Of a stretch of 64,000 nt of DNA, positions 18,801-30,600 are shown in pieces. The position numbers and the translations under genes are program-made. This DNA comes from Lagopus muta (lineage: Eukaryota > Chordata > Aves > Galliformes > Phasianidae): positions 35,285,537 to 35,349,536 of the forward strand of contig NC_064440.1 in the NCBI RefSeq assembly GCF_023343835.1, given 5' to 3'. The notes under the pieces are model-generated. The model was given only the letters and a program-made list of their open reading frames with translations. It did not search any database and was not told the origin of the DNA. Positions within the stretch are counted from its first letter, which is position 1. Each line of letters starts with the position of its first letter.

Positions 18801-21800
18801 AAAAGTGGAGTGTATTGTTCTCACCACGTGATGAAACATGGTAAAAAACAAAAAGGAAGCCAAACATGAAATAAAATCAACCCCAACAATTCTACATGAC
18901 AGTACAAAGTGCTATGTTTCACAAAATTTATATTTTTATGAAAAGGCTTTTCTTTCAAATGACTTCCTTCCATACACTTCCACTGAAAGAAATACAACGT
19001 GACGTCGCATAATGTTTTTTTTTTAATTTTATTATTATAATGAGAACTGTCTGGAGGGGCTACAGTCTTTGTGACATTGTGTAATGCTTTGTGAAGACTT
19101 CCTCACGTCTCAGCACCACCCTAGCACTTAGACACTCACCTCCAGATTCTTCTTGTTGAGCTGGAAAGGAATTTTCCTTTAAAGTAAATGTGTTGTAAGA
19201 CCTTCTGTTGTTTAAGGGCATCTGAGTCCTTACTTCATCAAAGCGAGCATTAAAGCCTCCTATAAATACTACCTTGGAAAGCAGAAGTTTTCAATTACCA
19301 CAACTCCTCTCCTGATATCAGTTCCTATAACGATCAGCCTCCATTAGTGCAACTTTCTTTAAGCCAAGGCACCAAAGCAGATTTCTGCTTCCCCAGAGCT
19401 GGTGGCTGCCACCTGTCTGGAGGTGGGTCATCTGCATGTTCTGGCTGCTCTTTCCCTCCCTTCTTCAGCAGTTACATGGATCTCATGGCACAGCACTGTG
19501 GCATCCTATCCAAAGTGCCCTCTGCTCAAAGCAGAACTATTTCCTATAGCCTGTCTGAACCTTGTAGGTTGAGAACTTGGCATCCTGAGATGGTCTGGTC
19601 CATCTTACCAGGAGCTGTTCTTGCAGGGAGTTCAGTGAACTTTGAGTTTAGTCTATAAGCCTTTGGTTTAGTGATAATAATAAGTATTTCATGCACTGTG
19701 GACTATGAATGATTCAAGGATGCCAGTGAAGCACATTGTGCCACTGCAAACAAGTCTAGGAAGTTTTACTGTTCCCACTGCTGGTGCATGAACCCTGTTT
19801 CTCTTTGCTCTGTACATGTGAAACTGTATGGAGAGGGGCCAAAAGAAAAGAGTGCAAATACAGATGACTTCTATAATGTTATAGCTAAAAGATAAGAAGC
19901 AAGACTGTTAAAGGACGTTTGAGCATTGAGATTTCCATAGCACTGAGAGAAGATTCATTGCCATTGTGAAGTGCCGTGGATTTGTGTTTGCTCCCCAGCG
20001 TTTAAAATGCTGCGGCTACATACTGAGTATGCACCACTCCTCTTCAAACCAGCACAGATAGCCTTGGCTCAACATGCATTGACGTGGGACCTTCTTCAGG
20101 GTCCAGCACGAATATGGACGACACCACCCTGCCATTTGGAAGAAATGATCTAACCGGCGATGCATTCGTTTCCAGCGTCTGTGCAAATGGTAAATAGGCT
20201 GGTGAAGGGGATGTCAATGGGTGTCCGCTGTGAATTTGGCTTTCTGTTTTTTCTTTTCTCTTTTATGAAAAATGAGTCACATGGCTTTGAAGTACCCGGT
20301 CTTTTTAGCATGGGTCAGATGTTGAAACATAACTAAAGATGTTAAACGGGCTAATTAAATCAGTGCATCTGGCTTGCATATCTGCAGATAGATTTCCATG
20401 GAAAATAGTTCATATGCCACGAATGTCATTAGAAGTTTAGATTACAAATCAAGTGGATCTTCTGTTCTTCCACATACCACCTTGCTTTCAAATCGGGTTT
20501 AGGCTACTAAGGGGAGCCTTGTCTGCTTGGGTGCGTGTTTGGCTCTTGAGCAGTTGGCATTTCAAGTCTAGAGCTCTGCTCTGCAGTGCAGCATCTGCTG
20601 CTCTCAGCAAGGTAACTTGAAGTTTCTAACCAGGCAACTATCCAGCATTTTGTCTTGAAGATAAAGGCTTAAAACTTCCCATTTGCCTTCTCTGTAAACA
20701 GTAACAAGACAAGGGAGAGGGCAACAAGCCTTCTGGTTTGATGTGGCTCAGACGCATGCTGAGCTCAGCAGCACATTGGTTCCATGGGAAGGTGGGAGCC
20801 AGGAAGCCTCCAGACCTGGGATGGACTCCCCATTTTCTCAGTGACTCAGGTTTTTCCTTCACGTCACCTTTTCTACTCAGATCTCCCCATGTCCCAGCTA
20901 GGTCGCTGTGGGCAAGTGCCATGTGTGCTCCTTGTGATTCATCGCTAACAGGAATGTGTGATGTTGGGATGCGGAAAGCCCACGGCTGGCGATTCATTTC
21001 CATGTAGCTAAGTGCTGACGTTGGTTTATCCCCAGTGGGGTAGGGAGAAAGGATTTTTCATGAAACTACCCCAAATGTTGAAGTCCCCACGTGTTTCAGC
21101 TATTACTCACGCTCTCTTAAAAGTAGCCTCTAAAAGAATAGGTCAGAGCCTCCCTTTATGGGAGTCAGCGTGGTCCATTGGAGGAGAAAAATCAGTTTGT
21201 ACCAGAAGATTGTAATTAGTTTAGGAATTCAAAAACCCAGTGCAAATCTGGTCTCAAGCAAACACCGTTTTATTGTGAATTCTGAGACAGCGCTGCGCCT
21301 CTTGCTCTTGTTTCTGAACTGCCTTCCTACCTTCAAATTCAACAAGGTTCTGTGAATCGAGGGCCGTACAAGTCCATGGTGGTCTTGGTTCACGCTGGAA
21401 ATAATCAGCATGCTGAAAGTCACCACAGGACACAAATATCCCCAGGCAGCTGTGGCTTGGGCAATGATAAACCAGTTGATAAACCAAGTGCAGAGTAGGC
21501 GGGGGATACACCCAACTTATTTGGGCCGCTGGACAGATGGGAGGCATGCAGCATCTGCTTTTTGGGTGTCTTCTGGCTTGTGGTCATTTTGTCAGCCTAC
21601 ATTTGAGCAGGAGCCGATCTCGGTTCTGCCAGGATCCAGGAGTTAATCCTTGTTCCATGAGAGAGCCAGAGCTCGCATCCAGCCAGTTCCCTGGGGTGCA
21701 GAGAAAGAAAGTCTCTGAGAAATAAACACAGACACAAACAAACACCAGACTTGGCATGCAGCTTTGCAGGCAATAGGAATATCTTTTAGCTTCCCGCCGA

Positions 21801-22122
21801 GGTAATTTGCCTGTGAGGAAGCTTTTCCACTCTGCCCCTTGGCTCCTGAGGAGGGCCTGCATGCCAAAATGCTTTGTGGCCCCTTGAGCCGCTCCTAGGC
21901 TGGGCCTCGTGCTTCTGTCTGGCCATCCCACCCTGCAGCTGCCTGGGTGCTCACTGCATTCTCACTGGGTGCTGGGGACCTGGGCTTTGCCTTTTCTTCT
22001 GCCCTGGTCTCCTGAGCATGGCACAGCGCCCACGTGGGCTGCAGTGCTCCTTGTCTTGTCTCATATGGACATGGCCTGTATGTCCTCTCATTAGTTGTGC
22101 TCCAAAGCATTTATTGAAAAGG
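18801..22122. other. Intergenic sequence
   Basis: Unique AT-rich sequence without recognised genes or repeats. It contains a T/A-rich run at about 19015-19040 and a motif-dense block at about 20200-20480 (see findings). Confidence 0.6.
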
Positions 22123-22398
22123 GAATCATAGAATCATGGAATCACAGAACAACCTGGGCTGAAAAGGCCCACTGATGCTCATGCAGTTTCAACCCCCAGT
22201 TGCCACGTGCAAGGTCACCAACCACCAGACCAGGCTGCCCAGAGCCACATCCAGCCTGGCCTTGAATGTATCCAGGGAGTCTAAAGGGAATCCCACCACT
22301 TTGTTCTGAGAGGGGACAAACCTTGCCTAAACCACTTCTGGAGATGTGCATTGAACCTACTCCTCTCTAAGTCATGGAGTCCATTTTATTTCTAAATG
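22123..22398 (-). mobile_element. CR1 LINE 3' fragment
   Basis: It begins with the tail GAATCATAGAATCATGGAATCA on the + strand and contains caggctgcccagagccacat and ccagcctggccttgaatg, diagnostic of the reverse strand of one CR1 subfamily. It ends directly at a second CR1. Confidence 0.9.
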
Positions 22399-22660
22399 AT
22401 CACAGAATCATTTAGATTGGAAAAGATCCATGAGATCATCAAGTCCAACCACTAAGCCACATCCTCATGTACCACATCTACACATCTCTTAAACACCTCC
22501 AGGGACAGGCACTCCACTGTCTCCCTGAGCAGCCCTTCCATTGCCTGACCACCCTATGAATAATGAATTCTTTATGATGGTACAATCTGAACCTCCCTTT
22601 GTGCATCTTGAGGCTGTATTCCACTTGTCACCTGAGAAGAGACTGCTTTCTTTTTGTGCA
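22399..22660 (-). mobile_element. Second CR1 3' fragment, same orientation
   Basis: The tail GATCACAGAATCATTTAGATT (22399 onward) is followed by ggaaaagatccatgagatca, aagtccaaccactaagccac and aggtgact-type CR1 phrases. It differs from the copy just before it, so it is a different insertion, probably of another subfamily. Confidence 0.87.
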
Positions 22661-24029
22661 TTTTATTGCAATTCTTAGTACTCCTCATGCAGAAATTTCC
22701 TTAAATCTCCTTGAGATTGTTCCGATTTTCTCCTACATCTCACAGGAAAAGATGCTAAGATTTTCTAGTTTTGTGGTTTCCTCGGTATTGATGAGGCTTG
22801 TTTCAAAAAACAATTTCAAGTGTAAATGGAAACTGGCTATGCATGGGGCCACTAAGAAAAATGAATGTAAGACAGGGAATAGAAAGTATTTAGCTGTGTA
22901 AAGTCTAGTAAATATTCTCTATGGGAAACAAATGGCTGTTTTGAAGCTTAGGCTGGAGGTGCTTTTAAAATATATCATTCACCAAAGTGAAAGGCAGCTT
23001 ATTTCTCATTGATCTCTCTTTAGGCAAAAGCAGTTTTCCTCAGGATTGTCTCTGTGCTTGTATCCTAGAAGCATGACCATGTTTTGTGCCAAGCAAGGAA
23101 AGTTACACCCTATGGTTTTTGAATTACAAATGGGAAATCCATACTGTTTTGGAATAAACAGCACTGGCCATTAGGCAGTCTATTTGGTTACTATTTGGTT
23201 ACAACTGCATGAGGAACAGCTCTAGTGGAAAAAAAGAGAAGCAGCAGTAACAGTCAATCGTCACTTTTTTTTTTCCTGCCTGGAAAACTTGGAGTTTTAT
23301 GGCCTACAAACCACAAATTAGAATTGCAGGCAACAGATAAAGCTTCAATATAAATTCAGCTATGTCAGTGCCTGTTGGCAATTGCAACAAGGCACTTGTC
23401 AAAATGCCCCTTCAACAGTTATTGCCTGAACAGGGCCTTTCCAAGCAGTGAGTGACACCATATGGATCTGGACCCATTTGCAAAACTGGAGCATCCCTGG
23501 GGGACCCTGCTGCAGCCAAGTGCTGCTCCTCTGTCTGCTGGGCCCTTCTGGAGTGATGACCAGTGAGGAGGCTGCTGCTCTTCCTGTAGTTGGCATCGGA
23601 CCTCTTTGAAAGTGGCAGCAACCAGTAAGTCTTGAATAGTTTCTCTAGGAATTTCTCCATTTTCTCCAAAGGGTCCCAAAACTGACCTATCTGTTTCTTC
23701 CTAGGAAAAGCAGATCATTTGTCCAGGTAGGAGGACTTGAACCAGCTGGTCTCCAGGAAATGAATCCCCGTGCTTGTTTGTCCTTCCTCTTGGAAAGTTT
23801 TCTGTAATTTCTGCCCTGTACCTATCTGGCTGTAGTTTAAGCAGTTGCTTTGCCCTTTCACCATGCTGCCATGAAAGGACACAGTCCTCCCCAGGGGTCT
23901 TGTTCACACGGGCTACTGGATGAACTGATGTCCTGGAGTGGATTCCATTGCTCAAAGACATTGCCAGTACAGTACTGGCGAGTTATGCTGCCAAGTCTCC
24001 CACCTCTGCTCTAGAAGGATACTAGAGAT
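22661..24029. other. Intergenic sequence
   Basis: Nothing recognised beyond an 11-bp perfect tandem duplication (CTATTTGGTTA, 23180-23201) and a T run near 23264. Confidence 0.55.
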
Positions 24030-24240
24030 AGAATGGAATCAAAGAATCTTTAAGGTTGGAAAAGACCTCTAAGATCAGCTAGTCCAACCACCAACCCACA
24101 CCCACCGTGCTCACTGATCGTGTCCCTCAGTACCCCATCTCCATGTTTGTTCACACCTCTAGTGTGCCTCCACCACTCACCTTGGCAGCCTGTTCCAATA
24201 TCTTACTAGATTCTGGCTTTCAGAGAGGAAGCAGACCTGC
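24030..24240 (-). mobile_element. CR1 LINE 3' fragment
   Basis: The + strand reads gaatctttaaggttggaaaa gacctctaagatcagctagt ccaaccacc, then cagcctgttccaatatctta; all are reverse-complement CR1 phrases. The 5' end is lost near 24240. Confidence 0.85.
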
Positions 24241-24392
24241 CTTTTGCTCTTAAATCCTCTATGTAGGCCCATAGATGAGGACTCTACTATCTCTGATTAA
24301 TTTGTGATCATTGTTCTCTAATAGCTCCTGGGGATTGAGGAAGAAGAGGGATAAATGGAGAGGAGTACTTAAGATCTAATTTAAAGGATCTT

Positions 24393-24560
24393 CATAGAAT
24401 GGCCTGGGTTGAAAAGGACCTCAGATGTCATCTAGACCCCTGCTATGTGCAGGGTCACCAACCAGCAGACCAGGCTGCCCAAAGCCACATCCAGCCTGGC
24501 CTTGAATGCCTCCAGGAATGGGGCATCTACAGCATCTCTGGGCATCCTGTTCCTATGTGT
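24393..24560 (-). mobile_element. CR1 LINE 3' fragment
   Basis: The + strand reads tcatagaatggcctgggttg, then agcagaccaggctgcccaaa and atccagcctggccttgaatg. It has the same orientation as the copy 150 bp upstream but belongs to a different subfamily. Confidence 0.87.
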
Positions 24561-25244
24561 TATCTTAAAATGTTCTGATACAGTCTTTGCCACTGAACCA
24601 GAATTCTCAACTTTTGTATAGGTGGTCTGATGGGTAATTTTATCAAGTTTCACTCAGACAAATCAGGAAATGCCTTTTCTGCCAGGAACAGCCCCTGGTG
24701 GCAGTTTCTCTTCCAGGCACCAAGAGGGTGGTAGGAACTGTAGTACTGCCATTAGACATGCTGGGACATCACGTTGTGATGCTGTGATCCCTGCCCAAGG
24801 CCACAATTTGAGGGAAACAGGCCACAGTTTTGACTTTTGAATTCTACATGTTCCTGCTTAGACAAGTGTTTTCAGAAGTACTTCAGTGACTTAGTGTGAA
24901 TGTTAGGAAAATCTGTCACTTTGTCACTTCCTAAGCCATGAGGACTGAGCTAATACAGTATGTTGTTGAGAATAATAAATGTTGAGGGTAATAAATAAAC
25001 TGGCTTCTCCTGGAAGACAGAGCTGAGAACTCAAGGTGTCCCTTAAGGGAAGAAGCAAAGAATTTATCCTTGCTAATAAGAGAGAGCTCATAACCTTTCA
25101 CAACCTTTGTCTTTCATATCTGCTGTTGTTCTTGATAACCAGAGTAGATGTGTAGGGCAGTATGGCACATTTTTACAGCTGAGGAAGTTTTCCTTGGGTA
25201 TTCACAGACAGCAGGCAAAAATGCTGTGAGAGCATTAGGAGAAT
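24561..25244. other. Intergenic sequence
   Basis: No gene or repeat recognised. Confidence 0.5.
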
Positions 25245-25434
25245 TTCGGGCTGCCCAGGGAGGTTGTGGATGCCCCGTCCTTGGACGTGTTTAAGGCCAG
25301 GTTGGACAGGGTCCTGGGCAACCTGATCTGAATGTGTATGTTTGGTGGCCCTGCCAGGCAGGGGGGTTGGAACTACATGATCCTTGAGGTCCCTTCCAAC
25401 CCGGGTGATTCTGTGATTCTGTGTGATTCTGTGA
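25245..25434 (+). mobile_element. CR1 LINE 3' fragment with expanded tail
   Basis: Sense CR1 sequence: gggctgcccagggaggttgt, ggatgccccgtccttgg, then ggtcccttccaacccgggtg. It ends in three copies of the CR1 tail unit (GATTCTGT type, about 25407-25434), one with a small insertion. Confidence 0.9.
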
Positions 25435-27461
25435 GAAGCTTGGGTTCCTGCATTCTGCGTTAGGATGGTCAGAGCATAGGTTTGTTGATCACAAACACGT
25501 TGGGACTCCTTTCAGATTGAAGGCAGGACTTCAAGTGGGATCAAAACAATTTCAGAGCATCCCAGGAGCATTCTTAGAACTGCGTAATTAAAAGATGTGA
25601 AAGCAGTGTGCCTTTTATTTTTGCCTTGTCCTCCATGCCAACAGCAGAGATGCAAAATGGCTCAGCAAGAAATAGATTTAATAACCCTTCAGGGTATCTT
25701 TTATTTTGTATTGTATCCATCTATATTTTGCATTGTATTTAACAGAGGTATTCCTGGCAGCTACCCAGGATTTGAAAGATCACTTTCTGGATAAAATTCA
25801 CACGAAGCCTGTAGCAATAAGGCAGTGGCTTTTGCTGGTTGACGTAGAATCTCATGCAGAGGAGGTGAGGGCTGTACGTCAGTTGTACACATCTCCCTAT
25901 TTTTTTTTTTTCCATTAACCATCGCCATTAGCAATTGTACTCAAACAAACAAACAAAAAAGCCCATTTAAATACTAATTTATTTATTTTTTTCTGTCCCC
26001 TTAGCCATGAATAATTATGCAATAATCACCAAAGTCTGGTTTTACTTGGCAAATGTTTCCAGGTTTTGTTTTCTTTTTGCATACTTATGGGTTCCAGCAG
26101 TCCCCCCACCCCAGCTTATATTTTTTTGGCGGTGATTTCAGCTTGTTGCATTTACTGATGCCTGCTACAGCACGATCAGAAAGCACGTGAGCTTCTTGAA
26201 TGCATTTCATCTTTACAGTGAACATTTTTCCTGCCTTTATGCATAGCCTGAGCATGCAACTTTGCTGCGCATGTGGCCCCAGACTACACCCTACTGCAAA
26301 AGTGGCAACAGCTGCTGGCAGCATGAGTTTTTCTCCCAGTTAGACATCAATGTGCAGGCAGGATCCAACCAGGCCCCCGAGTCTTTAATCGAGCTAATTG
26401 CATGTGGTTTAAGCCACGTTGAAGCTCAGTTCCAAGTTTGGTGTCAGATTTATGTACTACAAGCGGGTGTAGAGAGAGCCTTGGATGCGTGTGAAGGTCA
26501 GTGGTTTGAGTTCACGTGAGTTCAAGAAAACAGTTTTCCACTTTGGCGTACCTGGTTTCGCTCCCCACTCTTTCCTCATCCCCGCTTTGTGTTTTGGTTT
26601 CACCCAAAGCAAAGCCCAAGCAGAACTCTGCCAAAGTTCACTTAGTTTCAAGCTTGAATGGGAAACAACTGAATTTCATCTGATTTTCACCCAGAGCAAT
26701 AAATCACTTCAGGCTGGCCTGTTGCACAGCATGGTTTTATGGAGGGCTGGGGAACCTTTTGGTAGGGCAGGCAGGAATATCGAGTTCAAGTTCATATTGC
26801 AGCCACAAAAAAAAAAAAAAAAAGATGGATTTTCACCTGATTGCACAGTGCAGCCATTATGTGGAGGCAGGTGCATTTCTTCCACTCACAGTCTAGGTTG
26901 TGTTGGAGTCCAGGTGTCCAAAATGAAGTTTTCCCCTGTTTTACTATTGGAAAACTCGCTGGTGCCTTAACATATCATCATACTTCTTCAGTCAGGAAAG
27001 GTGGTGGGGAGGTGGGGGTCTGAGGACAAGCTGTGTTATTTCATTGCTGACATTTTTATTACACTGTGCTGTGTAATGCTGTGGGAAAAATCACCAAGGC
27101 AGATTCCTTGGGAAGGTTTTATAAGGGCCCCTATCAGCTACCTTCTCTAATGGCATCCTTCATTTCCTCCTGCCCTGAAGATCTCCCCTGACCCCAGGGA
27201 AGCCTGCTGGGAATAGCACTTATCACTTTGCTGGTTTCTTACTTTTCCATTTGGCAAGTGTCTTATTTTCCCATTTCTCCTTTTCTTAGATGATATGAGG
27301 GTTTTTTCAAAACGTGTTGTTTCCTAATTTTGCATAAGAGCACATATAGGCAGGAGAAAAAAAAAGGATGCATACACATTGCATATATCCTGTCTGCAGT
27401 GTTAATATTTGTTGTATCTTCCTTTTTGTTGGTGGAGTTTCTGCATATCATGGCATACCTG
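25435..27461. other. Intergenic sequence
   Basis: Unique sequence with short homopolymer runs (T at about 25901-25912, A at about 26806-26823). The A run makes lysine-rich chance frames. No gene recognised. Confidence 0.55.
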
Positions 27462-27465
27462 AGGG

Positions 27466-27690
27466 AGGGGAGGGGAGGGGAGGGGAGGGGAGGGGAGGGG
27501 AGGGGAGGGGAGGGGAGGGAAGGGAAGGGAAGGGAAGGGAAGGGAAGGGAAGGGAAGGGAAGGGAAGGGAAGGGAAGGGAAGGGAAGGGAAGGGAAGGGA
27601 AGGGAAGGGAAGGGAAGGGAAGGGAAGGGAAGGGAAGGGAAGGGAAGGGAAGGGAAGGGAAGGGAAGGGAAGGGAAGGGAAGGGAAGGGA
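27466..27690 (+). repeat. Pentanucleotide purine satellite, AGGGG x10 then AGGGA x35
   Basis: Ten uninterrupted copies of AGGGG (27466-27515) change abruptly to thirty-five uninterrupted copies of AGGGA (27516-27690). The tract is all purine on the + strand. The AGGGG part has many G4 runs and could form G-quadruplexes; the whole could form triplex DNA. The perfection implies recent expansion and likely length polymorphism. All six frames stay open across it, giving spurious peptide repeats. Confidence 0.98.
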
Positions 27691-27699
27691 AGGAAGTCG

Positions 27700-30600
27700 G
27701 TGAGTTCTGCTGGCCAATGTGAGAAAGGTGTGTTGTGAGCATTGCACAATCTCCATGCACTGTCTCCTCATCTAAACTCTAAATCTACTGTTTTCTGTAT
27801 GTCTGCCAAGGATTTTAGCTAGGCAACTAGGCAGGGAGAAGGAATGGCTCTGATAACCATAAGTGACCTAACCCACATAGATGGAAATCAGATTCAAGGC
27901 AGTTCTTTCCTTTAGCTGCTGCAACATGATATATGCAGCTTGGAGCTAGGTTCCTCCACAGCTCAGCTATTTGTATGCACTCACTTTTTCACATTTTTAG
28001 GAATTTTGATAGCATCTGATAGGTTTAGATTCTGAAAGGCATTTCCTGTGAGGCACCAGCATCTTCATGGCAGCTGGAGCACTGGCTATAATGATCTGTC
28101 CTAGCCTCCTTATCTTCAGTAGCCTTCCATATCTCCAATCTGCCTGTGTTTCTGCATACTGAGAAATGATTGTGGTTGTCATCATACGTGCCTAACTCTC
28201 ATCCTCCCCAGCTGTGGATTCCCTTACTGAGATCAGACTTGGTAGACCATATCCGGGGATTTGATTGTATTGATTTGAAGTGAATATTGCGTTTGTCTTC
28301 AGAAATCTCTTTCTTTCCCTCCGTCTTCCTATGTGTAGGTCCTTTCTCTCTCAGAGCCTATTTTCTGGCCAGCTGCAGCCTGATGTTTACTCAGCTGGGG
28401 TGAATAACTTTCCTTTCTGTGTCTCTGCTGTGCTGCGTGTTGTCACTACATGGGCCAATGGAGATGGCCTCCCTGCTCCATCCATATCAGCTTCTGACCT
28501 GAATTATCTGCTGGCAGACCAGCAGCACTGAAGTCAGTGTGAATGCAGGCATCCATAGAAACGTTCTCACACAGCAGAGGGCCTTGAGAACTCCTGGTGA
28601 GGTTTGATCAGCTTTCCAAGCTGATAATATGGAGCTTGAAGACCAAGTGCTGAAGACAGGAGAAACTTCATCCTTGCTTTGTGAGGCATAGGGATTCCAA
28701 AGGTCATGATTAGATAGTCTTAAGTTGGTCTAAGCTTACTGCTTCTTGTCTTTTTATTTATTTGCCAAGAGTAAAAGATAGTGTGCTTTTCTGGATCATG
28801 AAACTGAAGACTGAACACAGTTGAACACCAAAGGAAGCAATGGGAAATATTTGTCATACTCGGGAAAACCTTTTCTTCTTCCAGTTTTTGCTGCCCTAGT
28901 TCTAGTAGACACATCCACTCTTAGTCTTTCCTTGATGAAACCTCAGGATTTCTCTTGATTCTCAGTGCTTAAATTTGGGGGTGATCTGAGAGAGGCTTAT
29001 TTAAACAGGGACAGCTCCAAATAGCCCTTCTGCTCTACAATATCCCACTGCATCAATCTCCCAAATGCCAGCATTTCAGGGAAAAAAAAAAAAAAAGAAG
29101 TCTATTTTAGGCTTCCTGAGGTTTGGACCTCTCCCTGTGTCCTGTCAAGCACATGGCATGCGGGCCCTTCTGTTTCATGGAAGAGGGATGGAAAGCATTT
29201 ATGAAGAAGGAATGCACTGCGATAAATTTAAAGGTGCTTTGCAAATCACAAGTCAAAACTCTTGGTTCTCCAAGACTTTATTTTCCATGGACATGTGGCA
29301 GTGTTATGAGAAGGTGCTCCTCAAAGAGAGGAAGGTTGAATTAAACAGTGATTGGTGTTGAAGCCTTGCAGCCAACATGGGAATGAATCCAGTGAGTGGA
29401 AGGAAAAATATTATTAGTAATTATAAGAAGAAGATGAAGATGGCCAGAATCAGAAATGTGTTTTGGAATCCTCCAAAAATAGTAGAAAAGAGATGCCAAA
29501 CCTAACAAGTGAAAGCAAAGCTCTTAGGGCGAGTAATGTGCTAAGGGAAATTAAAATAGGGAGAGGAGTTTCGGAAGGACCTCACTTCGGCTGACGTTGT
29601 GGCCTCAGGAGCTCAACTGTTTCTCAAATTCAGGAGTAACAGAGGGCAGCTGTGTCTTCCAAACATTGAAATGATGTTTGGAGTCATCCAGCATGGCATG
29701 TTTGCTGTGTCAGTTTCTGCTTATAAAGCAAGCAGTAGTCAGTGAATGCCATTGAGATTTGGACCCGACAGCTCCAAAGTGGAGATTAGGGTGGGGATTT
29801 TCACAGTTGCTGGAAAATAGGAGATGCCTGGACTCAACTGATGTTCTGGACAGTGGCTTAAATATTGAATTTCCCTTGGGATTTTCAGAATTAGACCAGA
29901 GAAGGCATGAGAGATCTGGTCAAACTTTGAAACTAAAGCTGCTCTGAGCAGGGCTGAGCCAGAGACCACTCACTGATGGTCCCTCTCATTTGTTAAGCTT
30001 CCGTGACAGCTAATGTCTGAACAGGTCTTCCTCAGACATCAGGACCTTTAGACAGCTTTGGAAATCTTAACCAGAGACAGCAAAAACGTTCTTAAACCCC
30101 AACAGGAAGAGACTGCAGTCATCTGCAGGAAGAAATGGGTGAATCCAAATGTCTCCAGCACGGGGAAGGAGCAGATAGGCGAGGTTTCCCAAAGGAAGGG
30201 GAGGGGTTCATCTACTTTACAAGGAGGGAAGATTTGGAGGGTAAGAACTGATACACATTGTTTTCTGGTTCTGGAACAGATTTCGGGGTAGAATGGACTG
30301 GATGGCTGAAAGGCAGTTAAGAGACTTAAACACAGTGCCCAAGTTCTGGTGTGACTGCCATCTCTGGAAAGGACTCATCTGTGTGTGCTTTTTCAGTTTG
30401 TAACCTCACACCTGTGATAAGGAGCCAGACAGAAGAGCCAGGTGGATGCAGCAGTCCCCTACAGTAACTCCTATGATGGGAAGCTCAGCATCAGCTGCCT
30501 TTGACAGATTGGTTAAGCAACGTGACATGCCTGTCACTTGCAGTGAACTATCATTCTGCCTTTCCTGCTGTCAGCAGCAGCTCTCACAGCACTTTCATTA

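Noticed and set aside
26485..26970. 161-codon plus-strand frame containing a lysine run
   Set aside because: The lysines come from a genomic poly(A) run, and the rest shows no family similarity.
27263..27771. Several long frames with FPSLP-type or GREGK-type repeats
   Set aside because: They are translations of the AGGGG/AGGGA satellite, which has no stop codon in any frame.
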